Positions 1 to 9,354 of a stretch of DNA of 64,000 nt are shown piece by piece. The stretch comes from Pseudomonas synxantha BG33R. GTDB taxonomy: Bacteria > Pseudomonadota > Gammaproteobacteria > Pseudomonadales > Pseudomonadaceae. The position numbers and the translations under genes were made by a program. The notes under the pieces were generated by a model. The model had not been told where the DNA came from. It was given only the letters and a program-made list of their open reading frames with translations, and made no database searches. Positions within the stretch are counted from its first letter, which is position 1. Each line of letters starts with the position of its first letter. The stretch lies in the NCBI RefSeq assembly GCF_000263715.2, contig NZ_CM001514.1, forward strand, positions 2,218,936 to 2,282,935, read 5' to 3'.

Positions 1-212
1 TTGTTGTTCTTAGATGGCTCATTGGCTGTATATCTTGCTTTATAAGCGACACTTCCATCTTCGGTGTACGAAACTTCTTTTTTATTGGGTAAGCGCCGAA
101 AAGCGCGGGAAATCGCTAAGCTTTAGGCTGTTCAGGTGCTTTTTTTCGCAATCCATCAGGTATTGGCGAGGGGGAGTCGTTCAGTTGAAAAGTTGATGGC
201 GGGTAACAAAGG
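1..212. other. unassigned stretch upstream of vgrG
   Basis: This leader is more AT-rich than most of the window. A 60-codon open frame (14-196) exists, but its translation is rich in Cys, Phe, Arg and Trp with no recognisable motif, and I do not call it. The vgrG promoter should lie here; I could not place a convincing -35/-10 pair. What lies upstream (a T6SS hcp gene or something unrelated) is outside the window. Confidence 0.4.
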
Positions 213-2228
213 ATGGTTAACGCGTTTGTTTCGTCACGTTTCAAATTGGTTCTTCCAGGCATAACCACAGACTTTCAGGTAGTGGCATTCAAAGGCACTG
301 AAGCCCTCGATCAGCCTTACTTCATACATGTGCAACTGGTCAGCGAAGACCCTTCCTTCGATTTGGAGGCGCTTCTTCATCAACCCGCCTATCTGGACTT
401 TGGCGAAGCGGAGCAGGGGCTGCATGGGCAGGTCTACGCCATCGGTCGAGATGACCCTGGCGTGCGGCTCACCCGTTATCACCTGACCCTCGCCCCGCGC
501 CTGGCCTGCCTTGCCCATCGTCGCGACCAGCGGATATTCCAGCAACGCAGCGTGCCGCAGATCATTGCAACGGTCCTTGAACACCACGGGATCCTTGCCG
601 ACGCCTATGCCTTCGAGCTTGGACCGGTGGTGTATCCACCTCGGGTGTTTTGCGTGCAGTACAGGGAATCCGACCTGCACTTTATACAGCGGCTGTGTGA
701 AGAGGAGGGTATTCACTACCATTTTCGCCACAGCGTGGATAACCATCTGCTGGTATTCGGTGACGACCAGACGGTATTTCGACGGCTGGCGGTGCAGCGT
801 TATTGCTCGTCGGGTGATCCGGCGCTCGAGGCCCGGGTGGTCCAGCGCTTCGACCGGCGTTTGCAAGCACGCAGTCAGCGAACCGTGCGTCGAGACTATG
901 ACTTTGAGCATCCTTCGTTTTGCCTGCAAGAACAGGCCGGTGCCAAAACGGCAGAACCATGGGAAGACTATGAATGCCCCGGTGGTTTCACCGGCCGTGC
1001 CCGGGGGGCGCAACTGGCGCGACGTGGCCTGGAGCGCCATCAGCGTGATCGCCATCGGGTGTTGGGCAAAAGCGATCAACCCGCGTTACGCAGTGGTCAC
1101 TTTCTTGAACTGTGCGGTCACCCGGATCCAGCCTGCAATGACTTATGGTTGCTGACGTCGGTGCGTCATGAGGGCTGCCAGCCGCAGGTGTTGGAAGAGT
1201 CGGCATTCGAGGCCAGCGGGTTTCAGGGCTATCGCAACCGATTCACTGCAACCCCCTGGCGCGCAGTACATCGCCCGGCCCTCAAGCACCCCAAGCCGAC
1301 GATCAGTAGCAGCCAGACCGCAACGGTAACCGGGCCCGTTGGAGAGGACGTGCATTGCGATGCCTATGGCCGGGTGAAGGTGCGCTTTCATTGGGATCGC
1401 CTGGACAAAAACGACGATACGAGCAGCTGTTGGCTGCGGGTGACTTCGGGCTGGGCCGGTGACGGATTTGGCGCGCTGGTCATTCCCAGGGTAGGCATGG
1501 AAGTGCTGGTGAGCTTCCTGGAAGGCGACCCGGACCAACCTTTGGTCAACGGCTGTTTGCCCAATGCGTTGCACTTGCCGGCTTACCCCTTGCCACAGCA
1601 CAAGACACGCACGGTACTGCGCAGCCGTAGTTCCCCAGGCGGTAGCGGTGGCAATGAGCTGCATCTGGAAGACCGCAGTGGCGAAGAGCTCATCTACCTG
1701 CGCGCCCAGCGTGATCTGGAACAACGGGTGGGGCATGACAGCCGCCTGGAAGTGGCAGGGGAACGGCATGAAGTCATTCGGGGAACCAGTACGGTTCGGT
1801 TGGAAAGTGAGGAGCGTCGCCATGTTCTTGGTGCTCGCAAGGTTGTGCTCGAGGCGCACGACCACCTCGACGTACAGGGCGATAGCCTGACCCGTGTTGC
1901 TCAGACCCTGGTGATCGAAGCCGGACAACAGGTTCATCTCAAGGCTGGTGCCAACCTGGTGATTGATGCAGGTGCGCAACTGAGCCTGAAGGCTGGCGGA
2001 GAGCACCTGCTGATTCAGGCCGGCGGTATTTTCAGCAGCCGGCCCATCATCCTGGGCGGTTCACCGTCCGCAACGCGCTCGGTAACGCCCCCGCCAGTTG
2101 CCGGCGCGCAAATTTCTGCAGCGCAAGGCGTCATCATGGATTTGGCTAAAAAACTGGGTGCGGACTTTTGCCCGCTGTGCGAATGCTGCCGCGAAGGTCA
2201 GTACGATATTGCGGGGAGGGCAGCTTGA
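213..2228 (+). CDS. vgrG: type VI secretion tip protein VgrG (TssI)
   Basis: Trimeric spike that caps the Hcp tube of the T6SS and carries effectors out of the cell. The 671 residues show the usual order: a gp27-like base (about 1-370), a gp5-type OB domain near residues 375-460 with the typical GPxGEDVHxDxYGRVKVRFHWD pattern, then a beta-rich DUF2345-like region with alternating hydrophobic, Ala and Gly residues (about 470-640). A short tail ends in a cysteine cluster, CPLCECC, near residues 653-660, of the kind seen in VgrGs linked to lipase effectors (recalled, not searched). The ATG has only a weak ribosome site. The stop overlaps the next start (ATGA), so it is coupled to the DUF4123 gene. 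No tss core genes are in the window, so this is an orphan vgrG island. Confidence 0.95.
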   Translation: MVNAFVSSRFKLVLPGITTDFQVVAFKGTEALDQPYFIHVQLVSEDPSFDLEALLHQPAYLDFGEAEQGLHGQVYAIGRDDPGVRLTRYHLTLAPRLACLAHRRDQRIFQQRSVPQIIATVLEHHGILADAYAFELGPVVYPPRVFCVQYRESDLHFIQRLCEEEGIHYHFRHSVDNHLLVFGDDQTVFRRLAVQRYCSSGDPALEARVVQRFDRRLQARSQRTVRRDYDFEHPSFCLQEQAGAKTAEPWEDYECPGGFTGRARGAQLARRGLERHQRDRHRVLGKSDQPALRSGHFLELCGHPDPACNDLWLLTSVRHEGCQPQVLEESAFEASGFQGYRNRFTATPWRAVHRPALKHPKPTISSSQTATVTGPVGEDVHCDAYGRVKVRFHWDRLDKNDDTSSCWLRVTSGWAGDGFGALVIPRVGMEVLVSFLEGDPDQPLVNGCLPNALHLPAYPLPQHKTRTVLRSRSSPGGSGGNELHLEDRSGEELIYLRAQRDLEQRVGHDSRLEVAGERHEVIRGTSTVRLESEERRHVLGARKVVLEAHDHLDVQGDSLTRVAQTLVIEAGQQVHLKAGANLVIDAGAQLSLKAGGEHLLIQAGGIFSSRPIILGGSPSATRSVTPPPVAGAQISAAQGVIMDLAKKLGADFCPLCECCREGQYDIAGRAA

Positions 2229-3064
2229 TGGACAGTCTGGTCACTCGATGGATGGCCCGACAGCAGCAACAAGGCTACCACCTATGCCTGATGCTTGAGG
2301 GGAGTCATGAGGCTAGCCAACCGCTGCTGGCAGGGCGCGATCTGTCGCGTTATTGCAACCTCTACAGCGAGACCGATGCGGCGCAGTTGGCGAGTTCTGG
2401 CCCGCTGATCCTATTGCTGGAACAAATGAACGAGCCCGCACTGATCGACCTGCTGCAACATCCCGAGTCGAACTGGGGATGGCTCTTTAGCCTATCCGCT
2501 GCCGACTTGGCGGGTGCAACGCGACATTGGCGCGACAGGCTGCTGGTGGGGCCGACGGGGCAGCGGGCGCTCTATCGTATTCACGACAACCGCACCCTGG
2601 CCCGCGCCTTGCTCCATCTATCAAAGGAGCACTGGCCGGTCTATCTCGGGCCGCTGGTCAGCGTGTGCTATTGGCATGAAGGGCGCTGGCACCAAAGCGA
2701 AAACCCTGCTCCGGGCGATTACTCGGCACCGGATCCAGCGCCCTGGCTGGATACGCCAAACCCACAGGCCGAAGCCATCCTGCACGCCAATATCCTGCGT
2801 TATCTGCTCGCGGAGCACAGTGAGGACCTGGCGGCATTGGTCGAATTCCAGGACCCCAGGGTCTGGCTCAGCCAAATACTGGAACAGGCGCGGACCTGGC
2901 AATGGCGCAGCCCCGAGCAGTTGGCGTTCCTGGTGGTGCGCCGGTTGGAAGAGACGATCCGAAGCAGCGTTATTCATTGGCCGCCTCGGGCTGGGGAAAC
3001 ACCTGAAGTGCATTTTGAACGGGTCGTGGAGCAGTGGCACAGGGAGGTGGAAAACGATGAATAG
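2228..3064 (+). CDS. DUF4123 domain protein, T6SS effector adaptor (Tap/TEC-like)
   Basis: DUF4123 proteins load specific effectors onto a cognate VgrG. The 278-residue product has the family's look: an opening region suited to "play a card" style alpha/beta folds, with hydrophobic strands such as PLILLLEQ and a central GPTGQRALYRIHDNRTLARAL segment that resembles the FRxYDPRVL-like region of the family. The start at 2228 is preferred because it overlaps the vgrG stop as ATGA; a longer in-frame start at 2168 would lie deep inside vgrG. The end overlaps the following lipoprotein gene by 8 bases, which supports one transcript. The position directly after vgrG and before a lipase agrees with an adaptor role. 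Which cargo it loads is inferred from position only. Confidence 0.8.
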   Translation: MDSLVTRWMARQQQQGYHLCLMLEGSHEASQPLLAGRDLSRYCNLYSETDAAQLASSGPLILLLEQMNEPALIDLLQHPESNWGWLFSLSAADLAGATRHWRDRLLVGPTGQRALYRIHDNRTLARALLHLSKEHWPVYLGPLVSVCYWHEGRWHQSENPAPGDYSAPDPAPWLDTPNPQAEAILHANILRYLLAEHSEDLAALVEFQDPRVWLSQILEQARTWQWRSPEQLAFLVVRRLEETIRSSVIHWPPRAGETPEVHFERVVEQWHREVENDE

Positions 3065-3836
3065 GTGGATGGCAGCGGTGTTGCTTGTTCTTGGGGGGGC
3101 GGGGATTCCGGGGTGCGCGGGGCGGGTGGTGGATAGTTTTACATTGGAGGTGGATTTGCCGGCGCAATTCAGCCTTGTTGGCGATGCGTCATACACACCA
3201 GCATCGGGAGAAATGTGCGAGCTGACCCGGCGAGGCGGTAAACGTCCGAATCTGAAGATATTCAAGGCTGCCAGCAAGTCAGTGGCAAATAGAGTGAGTT
3301 TTGATGTGCCATTAACACAACAGGTGGAAGGCTGCCCGCTTGTTTTACGCAAACTTGTGTTTGCAATTAATGCGACGTGGGGCACGCGCTGGTCGGATAT
3401 CGGGCGGGATTATGCGGCTATCTATTTTCTGGATAATCAAGGACCTGGCATATTTTCAGTGCTTGGTACTCGGCCTCAAGAGCTCCCTGGGCAATGCCAA
3501 TGGTTATTTCGTACTGTTGGCCCTGAACATGCCGTTATCAAGGTGCTTCGATGTAATTCGTTGAATGCAAGTGGACAGCCCACGAAGGTACGAGCCGGCG
3601 GACATGTTTCTCGTAGCGGATTGTCCGGGAAGACATTGAGAATGGTGCTTGCATTAACCGAAGATGAGTTGCCAGCCGTGGAGGATAACTGGGTAAAAGT
3701 GTCGGGTGGCTGGAAGCGCTGCAAGGGCGAAAGTCAGGAGGATATGTTTGCATTTTGTCGTGGCAATGTCTCTGACTTCAAGGCTTTCAAAATGCCAGAT
3801 GGGCGCCTTTGCAGTATTTATCCGACCTGTGATTAA
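3057..3836 (+). CDS. lipoprotein, probable immunity protein to the adjacent lipase effector
   Basis: A 259-residue protein with a lipoprotein-type signal: a basic start, a hydrophobic core VLLVLGGAG and a lipobox IPGC with Cys20. The rest has many cysteines and short beta-like stretches; no family was recognised. T6SS phospholipase effectors of the Tle classes act in the periplasm and are commonly paired with periplasmic lipoprotein immunity proteins (Tli), so location and topology point to immunity. It starts inside the adaptor gene (8-base overlap) and ends 14 bases before the lipase. Base composition is more AT-rich than most neighbours, as is common for variable effector/immunity DNA. It could instead be an accessory secretion factor; the immunity role is an inference. 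Confidence 0.65.
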   Translation: MNRWMAAVLLVLGGAGIPGCAGRVVDSFTLEVDLPAQFSLVGDASYTPASGEMCELTRRGGKRPNLKIFKAASKSVANRVSFDVPLTQQVEGCPLVLRKLVFAINATWGTRWSDIGRDYAAIYFLDNQGPGIFSVLGTRPQELPGQCQWLFRTVGPEHAVIKVLRCNSLNASGQPTKVRAGGHVSRSGLSGKTLRMVLALTEDELPAVEDNWVKVSGGWKRCKGESQEDMFAFCRGNVSDFKAFKMPDGRLCSIYPTCD

Positions 3837-3850
3837 TAAGGAGGAAACTC

Positions 3851-5995
3851 ATGGAACACGATGCATGGAAGCAGCAGTTCTTCAACGACAGGATGCCTGC
3901 TTGCCCATTGAAAGGGCATTGGTTGACGTTTTGCTTAGTGGATGAAACCGGGAGTGGTAAGGGTTATGGGGGGCTGCCTTACACAATCTATGATGGTGCG
4001 GGGCAACAGTACAGAGGTCGGTTGAACGGGGAGGGTTTCGCCAGAGTGGCGGATTTTTCCTGTGGCCCCGTAATCCTTGTGATGGAGGAGCGGTATTCGG
4101 GACAGGAGGAGCTTTATCAGTCGCTGATGTCGCGATCCTTTTACGCTTTGCCTATCACTGAGCTTCAAGTACGTGCCGAGCAAACACATTTTCTTGTTAG
4201 CCACGATCAGCATGGCGAAAATAATCCTGCACGGCAGAATGCAGATCATTTTTATCAAGTTGAAGTGAGTGATCTGGTTCGACATAGCGCTCACCTGCCG
4301 CCACGATCGTCGCAAACCCGCCACCCAAGGCGGCATGTGCAAAAATTGATGGCAGACCTTGGGTTTGGGCCTCCAGAACTATCTTCCAATGGATTGGTAC
4401 TGTTTCCCAAGAGGTTTACGGTGTTGGAGGTTCGTCCTCTGCGAGCGTTACGCCCCGCCATTTCAATACATGATCAATTTTGTGCTTTAAATCTTTACCA
4501 ATTGGCTTTAATGGCTACATTAAGTTACTGCGAGTTTGGTCAAGAACCCTCGACAGCGCCTGAGGATAAGGTCAGCTTTCCACTGGATCCAAGTATCGGA
4601 AATTTATTTGTCGAATACCTGTCTTGCTACAAGGAAGCGTGGAGATTCGACTCAGAGCAAGTACAGCGTTTTTTCCCAGTGTATGAAGAGGTGGCCTATT
4701 CACGTCGATTTGAGATTTTGCCTTTTGATCCCGCGTTGTACGGACAGGGTGACACCTTGGGTAGTCCTGAACACCCAGAGCGACTTCATTTTTTTAACGA
4801 TGTTGAGTCTGGTACGGATACTCAAGCATTCATCTGTCATCACAATGAGGTTGTTCTCATCGCTGTGCGTGGCACGGCTAGCGGCGCCGACGTCTTGCGT
4901 GATGCGGATGCCCATCAGGTCTCCCTTGTTGAGGGTGTTGGTAAAGCGCATCTCGGGTTTTATCAAGCGTTTCGGGCCATGCAAAATTTCATACTCGGTT
5001 ATCTTGCTAGGTTTCACACCGGCCAGCGCATTGTAATTTGCGGCCACAGCCTTGGCGGCGCCATTGCATTGCTGTTGGCCGAAGGACTGCGCCGAACGCC
5101 GGACGCCCACTACAACATCCTCCTTTACACCTATGGGGCGCCCCGTGCCGCTGACTCCGAATTCACTGCCGGCGCTTCATCACTGGTCCACCACCGCATC
5201 GTCAATCACAACGACCCCGTGCCTAGTGTCCCCGCCCCGTGGATGAACACCACCGCCAAACTCTGGATACCCGGGGCCATCACGTTATTCAGTGCTCCTG
5301 CACCCGGTGGCCTGTTGTTCGCCGCCGGGTTGGTGCGCATGGGGGGCAACCCCTATCAACATCATGGTGAACAACATCACTTCATGCCGATCACGCTCCC
5401 GGACGGCACCCATTCTTCGGTGTTATGGAAGCCGGGCTGTGAGTCCATCGAAGAGGCAGGTTGTAATCGCGCATTGCAACTGCAGGGCGACATGCCCGAC
5501 CGAGACAATCTATTGAGGCAGCTTTTTCAGTCCGGTCAACACTTCATGACCACCAGCTACATCCCCGCGGCCTGGGCTACATTGCGCCGCTGGCAACAAA
5601 CCCTGGATAGCCAAGGCCCCTTGGTGACTCCAAGGGAGTTTGAGCTGCTCGACCAGGCGCTTGAGGACATGCGCGCGCAACTGCGGGCCAAACGGCGTGA
5701 GTTCGCCCATCGACGCCCTGCCAATGATCGCAGCCATGAAACCAGCGATGCCTTGAACGCCGAGATCGACCGTTTACATACCAGTCGCGAGCGTCTGGCC
5801 AGCCTGCGCTGGCGCCGCCTTCAAGCCCGCGATGTCTACGGCAGTCATGCGGGGGCCGCGCACCTGCAAGCCAGCCTCAAACGCTGGTTCAGCCACCGTG
5901 AGAATCGCGAGCCTGCTCAATTTGCCAGCATCCCACCGCCTTCCCACGATGATCTGGCAAGGGCGCAAACACTGGATATCGACTCCATCGTCTAG
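3851..5995 (+). CDS. class-3 lipase domain protein, probable T6SS lipase effector
   Basis: A 714-residue protein with an alpha/beta-hydrolase (Lipase_3 type) core. The nucleophile elbow GHSLGGA puts the catalytic serine at residue 400. Asp455 in NHNDPVPSVP is the likely acid, and a histidine in the HHFMPI region near residue 515 is the likely base. The N-terminal 250 residues resemble no family I know and may be for loading. The C-terminal 180 residues are charged and helical. There is no signal peptide, as expected for T6SS cargo injected into the target periplasm. A strong ribosome site (AAGGAGG) precedes the ATG. The gene order vgrG-adaptor-lipoprotein-lipase matches known Tle loci, possibly Tle2-like; the exact class needs a profile search. 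Its stop lies 8 bases from the codA stop (convergent). Confidence 0.8.
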   Translation: MEHDAWKQQFFNDRMPACPLKGHWLTFCLVDETGSGKGYGGLPYTIYDGAGQQYRGRLNGEGFARVADFSCGPVILVMEERYSGQEELYQSLMSRSFYALPITELQVRAEQTHFLVSHDQHGENNPARQNADHFYQVEVSDLVRHSAHLPPRSSQTRHPRRHVQKLMADLGFGPPELSSNGLVLFPKRFTVLEVRPLRALRPAISIHDQFCALNLYQLALMATLSYCEFGQEPSTAPEDKVSFPLDPSIGNLFVEYLSCYKEAWRFDSEQVQRFFPVYEEVAYSRRFEILPFDPALYGQGDTLGSPEHPERLHFFNDVESGTDTQAFICHHNEVVLIAVRGTASGADVLRDADAHQVSLVEGVGKAHLGFYQAFRAMQNFILGYLARFHTGQRIVICGHSLGGAIALLLAEGLRRTPDAHYNILLYTYGAPRAADSEFTAGASSLVHHRIVNHNDPVPSVPAPWMNTTAKLWIPGAITLFSAPAPGGLLFAAGLVRMGGNPYQHHGEQHHFMPITLPDGTHSSVLWKPGCESIEEAGCNRALQLQGDMPDRDNLLRQLFQSGQHFMTTSYIPAAWATLRRWQQTLDSQGPLVTPREFELLDQALEDMRAQLRAKRREFAHRRPANDRSHETSDALNAEIDRLHTSRERLASLRWRRLQARDVYGSHAGAAHLQASLKRWFSHRENREPAQFASIPPPSHDDLARAQTLDIDSIV

Positions 5996-6003
5996 CCACC
6001 GGG

Positions 6004-7239
6004 TTACATAAACTCCACCTGTGCCGGTTGCCGCTTCATCAGCACCTTGCCGTTGCGGATCGAGTACAGGGGCAGGCCCTGGCTACGAATGACTTCGTAG
6101 TCGCTGTCGGCCGACAGGATCAGCAGGTTGGCAGGGCGGCCGGCTTCCAGACCATAGCGGTCACCCAGGGCCATGGCCTTGGCACTGTTGTCGGTGACCA
6201 GGTCCAGCGCGCTTTGCAGGTTGCGGTAGCCGAGCATATGGCAGATGTGCAGGCCGGCTTCCAGCACGCGCAGGATGTTGCCGTTACCCAACGGGTACCA
6301 GGGATCGACGATGGAGTCCTGGCCGAAACACACGTTCATGCCGGCCTCGAGCAACTCGTTGACACGGGTGACGCCGCGGCGTTTCGGGAAGCTGTCGAAG
6401 CGGCCTTGCAGGTGGATGCTTTCGGTGGGGCAAGACACAAAGCTGATGCCGGAATGCCCCAGCAGGCGAAACAGTTTGGCGCAGTACGCGTTGTCGTAGG
6501 AGCCCATGGCCGTGGTGTGGCTGGCGGTGACGCGGGTGCCCATGTCGCGGCTGCGGGCTTCTTCGGCAAGTACTTCGAGAAAGCGTGAGTGAGGGTCATC
6601 GGTTTCGTCACAATGCACGTCCACCAGGCAACCGGTGCGTTCGGCCAGGTCCATGAGGAACTTCACCGAACTGACCCCTTGATCGCGGGTGTATTCGAAG
6701 TGGGGGATGCCGCCGATTACGTCGGCGCCCAGGCGAATGGCTTCCTCCATCAACTTGCGGCCATTGCGGAACGACTCGATGCCCTCCTGGGGGAAGGCAA
6801 CAATTTGCAGGTCGATCAGGTGCGTGCTTTCTTCACGCACTTGCAGCATGGCTTTGAGCGCGGTGAGGTCCGGGTCGGTGACGTCGACATGGGTGCGCAC
6901 ATGCTGGATACCATGAGCGGCGAGGGCCTGGATGGTTTTTTTGGCCCGGGCCTTGGTGTCTTCCTGGGTAATGGTGGCCTTGCGCTCCCCCCAGCACTCG
7001 ATCCCCTCGAACAGCGTACCGCTCATGTTCCAGCGCGGTTCGCCGGCAGTGAGCGTGGCATCAAGGTGGATGTGGGGTTCGACGAAAGGCGGTATCACCA
7101 GGTTGCCGGCGGCGTCCAGATCGCCGGCCGCGAGCGTGGGCACGCTGGTTTGCGCAGTAATACTGGCGATCCGGCCGTGTTCCAGGTGCAGATCATGCAA
7201 GCCTTCACGGTTGCGCAGGCGGGCATTGATGATGTGCAT
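6004..7239 (-). CDS. codA: cytosine deaminase
   Basis: Converts cytosine to uracil and ammonia in pyrimidine salvage. The 411-residue amidohydrolase shows the metal and catalytic motifs of the family: EPHIHLDATL near the N-terminus, VDVHCDE, ASHTTAM and FGQDSI. The start at 7239 is chosen because an AGAGGAA ribosome site precedes it by a normal distance; a longer frame to 7266 has none. It follows codB by about 50 bases on the same strand, so permease and enzyme are probably co-transcribed. Length and motifs are typical of bacterial CodA. Confidence 0.93.
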   Translation of the reverse strand: MHIINARLRNREGLHDLHLEHGRIASITAQTSVPTLAAGDLDAAGNLVIPPFVEPHIHLDATLTAGEPRWNMSGTLFEGIECWGERKATITQEDTKARAKKTIQALAAHGIQHVRTHVDVTDPDLTALKAMLQVREESTHLIDLQIVAFPQEGIESFRNGRKLMEEAIRLGADVIGGIPHFEYTRDQGVSSVKFLMDLAERTGCLVDVHCDETDDPHSRFLEVLAEEARSRDMGTRVTASHTTAMGSYDNAYCAKLFRLLGHSGISFVSCPTESIHLQGRFDSFPKRRGVTRVNELLEAGMNVCFGQDSIVDPWYPLGNGNILRVLEAGLHICHMLGYRNLQSALDLVTDNSAKAMALGDRYGLEAGRPANLLILSADSDYEVIRSQGLPLYSIRNGKVLMKRQPAQVEFM

Positions 7240-7289
7240 GGTCAAGTTCCTCTTGGCTAAAAACAATCAGGCAGGCAGCCGCCGGATCC

Positions 7290-8558
7290 TCAAGGCGATA
7301 CCGATGCCCCGGCGGTCATGATGCGTAGTATGGCGCTGAGCAACACGTAGGTCAGCGATGCGGCAACAATTCCCACCAGCGGCGCGACCCATGGCGAATT
7401 GAACGCCAGTACGGTACCCACCCCATACGCTACCAGACCTGGCCAGTTGAATGCCGGCAGGCGAGCATCCGCCAGACGCGGGTATTGGCCGCCATAACGA
7501 TAGAAGAAGTCCGCCATGATCACCCCGCCAATCGGCGGGATCACGGTGCCCAGCAGGATCAGGTAGGGCACCAGCAGGTCGTACATGCCAAGCAAGGCGA
7601 GCAGGGTGCCGATTACTGCACCGGCCAGGGTCACTGTTTTGCGGCGCTGGGTGCGCAGCAGGTTGCAACCGGCGACGGCGAAGTTGTAGATGGTGTTGTC
7701 CTGGGTGCTCCAGATATTGAGCAGCAACATCGCCATCGCGGCCATGGCGAAACCTTGCAGCAGTAAAACCTCTACCACATCCGGTTGCTGATAGACGATG
7801 GCGCCATAGGCGCCGATCAGCACCATCAGGCCATTGCCGATAAAAAAGCCGATCAGGCTGGCCAGCACCGCGACCTTGGCCGAGCGCGAAAACCGCGTCC
7901 AGTTGGTGGCCTGGGTCGCACCGCTGACGAAGGTGCCGAACACCAGGGTAATCGCCGTGGACAAGTCCAACACTGCGGTCGGCACCACCGCCAGCAGCCC
8001 CGGTAGCCCGCCGACTTTCACCGTGGCGACCCACATCGACAGGATCAACAATAACCCCATTGCAGGCACTGCGACCCAGGACAGGATTTCCAGCCCGCGA
8101 TACCCCACATAGGCGGTGGCGCAGAACAATAAGCCAAACACCATCATCAACCCCAGCACACTGCCTGGGCTCAGCTGGAAATACTTGCCCAATACTACGG
8201 CCGCCGTGGCAGTGCCCCAGGCATACCAGCCGATCTGGGTAAAACCGAGGATCAAGTCGCTGAGCTTGCTGCCCACTTCGCCAAAACAGAAACGCCCCAT
8301 CAACACCGAATTCAGGCCACTCTTGAACGCGATGTAACCCAGGCCTGCGGCATAGATACCCAACAACAGGTTACCCAGGGCCACGACGCCGAGCATGTCG
8401 ATGAAACTGAACGCCACCCCCAGCTTGCCGCCGGCAAACATGGTTGCGGTAAAAAAGGTAAAACCCAGCAACACCATGGCCGTGGACGCAAGGCCTTTGC
8501 GCGCATGCAGGGGGACTTCGCTGAGGGGGTAATCGTTGCCAGGTGGTTGCTGCGTCAT
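7290..8558 (-). CDS. codB: cytosine permease (NCS1 family)
   Basis: Inner-membrane symporter for cytosine, with about twelve hydrophobic segments in 422 residues. The N-terminal pattern YPLSEVPLHARKGL and the first membrane segment MVLLGFTFFTATMFAGGKLG are typical of the CodB branch of NCS1 transporters. The start at 8558 has a CAGGGAG ribosome site; the longer frame to 8609 is not needed. It lies immediately upstream of codA in the same direction, so the pair imports and deaminates cytosine. No known riboswitch was recognised in its 150-base leader. Confidence 0.92.
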   Translation of the reverse strand: MTQQPPGNDYPLSEVPLHARKGLASTAMVLLGFTFFTATMFAGGKLGVAFSFIDMLGVVALGNLLLGIYAAGLGYIAFKSGLNSVLMGRFCFGEVGSKLSDLILGFTQIGWYAWGTATAAVVLGKYFQLSPGSVLGLMMVFGLLFCATAYVGYRGLEILSWVAVPAMGLLLILSMWVATVKVGGLPGLLAVVPTAVLDLSTAITLVFGTFVSGATQATNWTRFSRSAKVAVLASLIGFFIGNGLMVLIGAYGAIVYQQPDVVEVLLLQGFAMAAMAMLLLNIWSTQDNTIYNFAVAGCNLLRTQRRKTVTLAGAVIGTLLALLGMYDLLVPYLILLGTVIPPIGGVIMADFFYRYGGQYPRLADARLPAFNWPGLVAYGVGTVLAFNSPWVAPLVGIVAASLTYVLLSAILRIMTAGASVSP

Positions 8559-8707
8559 GGGGGCTGCTCCCTGAGTGGTGACGCAGCTCGTTTGCATCGT
8601 GCGTGCCAACGCAGAGGCGGGTAGATATCAGCTAGCGCAAGCAAGCCCCTTCAAGTTACCCCAGCCCAATCCGGTGCAGAAGCAGTGCAGCGGTGAGCCA
8701 AACTGGC

Positions 8708-9331
8708 TCAGTCGAACAGCGTCTGCGTGGTCTCACCCCGATGAAACGCAAAGGCCGCCTCAAGATCACCTTCAATCGTGCGCCCGCGAGACAGGGGCGG
8801 CAGATCATCCAGTGTAAAAAACCCGACTTCGGTGGTTTCAAAACCTGCCATGGGCGCGAGTTGGTCCACCCGGTCACACAGGAAGTACAACTTGTAGAAA
8901 TCCCTCACATCCGGCCGGTACAAGCCCTTGGCTTTGTGCGTCACGCTGTATAACGCCCTTGCGGTGACCGTCAGCCCGGCTTCTTCGCGGATTTCCTTGA
9001 TAATGTTCTCGGCCGCCGACAAACCGATGTCGGCATAACCACCCGGTAATGCCCAGCAGCCATCCGTCGATTCCCGTACCAGCAAAATCCGCTCACCTTC
9101 GATCACTGCACCGCGCACATCGACCATCGGCGTCGAATATCTCTGGGCAAAATCCGAGACCAGGCCGTTGATACGCTCCAGCGGCACGCTGCCCAACTGC
9201 GCCAGCATGGTGTGGGCGATCAGGGCAATTTCTTCCAGACGTTCGCGCTCGAAATCATCGGTGCAGAAATGCAGCCCCGTGGAAGCCAGTGCCTGCAAGC
9301 GCTTGGCGTGGGCCAGCCAGGTGTTTTCCAT
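8708..9331 (-). CDS. Nudix hydrolase with N-terminal Nudix_N-like helical domain
   Basis: A 207-residue protein. The first 65 residues form a helical region like the N-terminal domain found with some ADP-ribose/nucleoside-diphosphate Nudix enzymes. The Nudix box starts at GGYADIGLSAAENIIKEIRE and continues EAGL, fitting GX5EX7REUXEEXGU. Such enzymes hydrolyse nucleoside diphosphates linked to another group; the substrate cannot be read from sequence. The ATG at 9331 is chosen because CAGGAG precedes it by six bases; a GTG lies one codon upstream. It is upstream of codBA on the same strand with about 150 bases between, so co-transcription is possible but not shown. Confidence 0.85.
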   Translation of the reverse strand: MENTWLAHAKRLQALASTGLHFCTDDFERERLEEIALIAHTMLAQLGSVPLERINGLVSDFAQRYSTPMVDVRGAVIEGERILLVRESTDGCWALPGGYADIGLSAAENIIKEIREEAGLTVTARALYSVTHKAKGLYRPDVRDFYKLYFLCDRVDQLAPMAGFETTEVGFFTLDDLPPLSRGRTIEGDLEAAFAFHRGETTQTLFD

Positions 9332-9354
9332 CACGTTCTCCTGTAGGCATTTCC

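Noticed and set aside
14..196. 60-residue ORF at the window start
   Set aside because: Odd composition, no motif and no clear ribosome site. It is likely chance, in AT-rich leader DNA.
2514..3836. Long frame of 440 codons covering the lipoprotein gene
   Set aside because: The first 180 codons overlap the DUF4123 gene out of frame; the signal peptide and lipobox at 3057 mark the true start.
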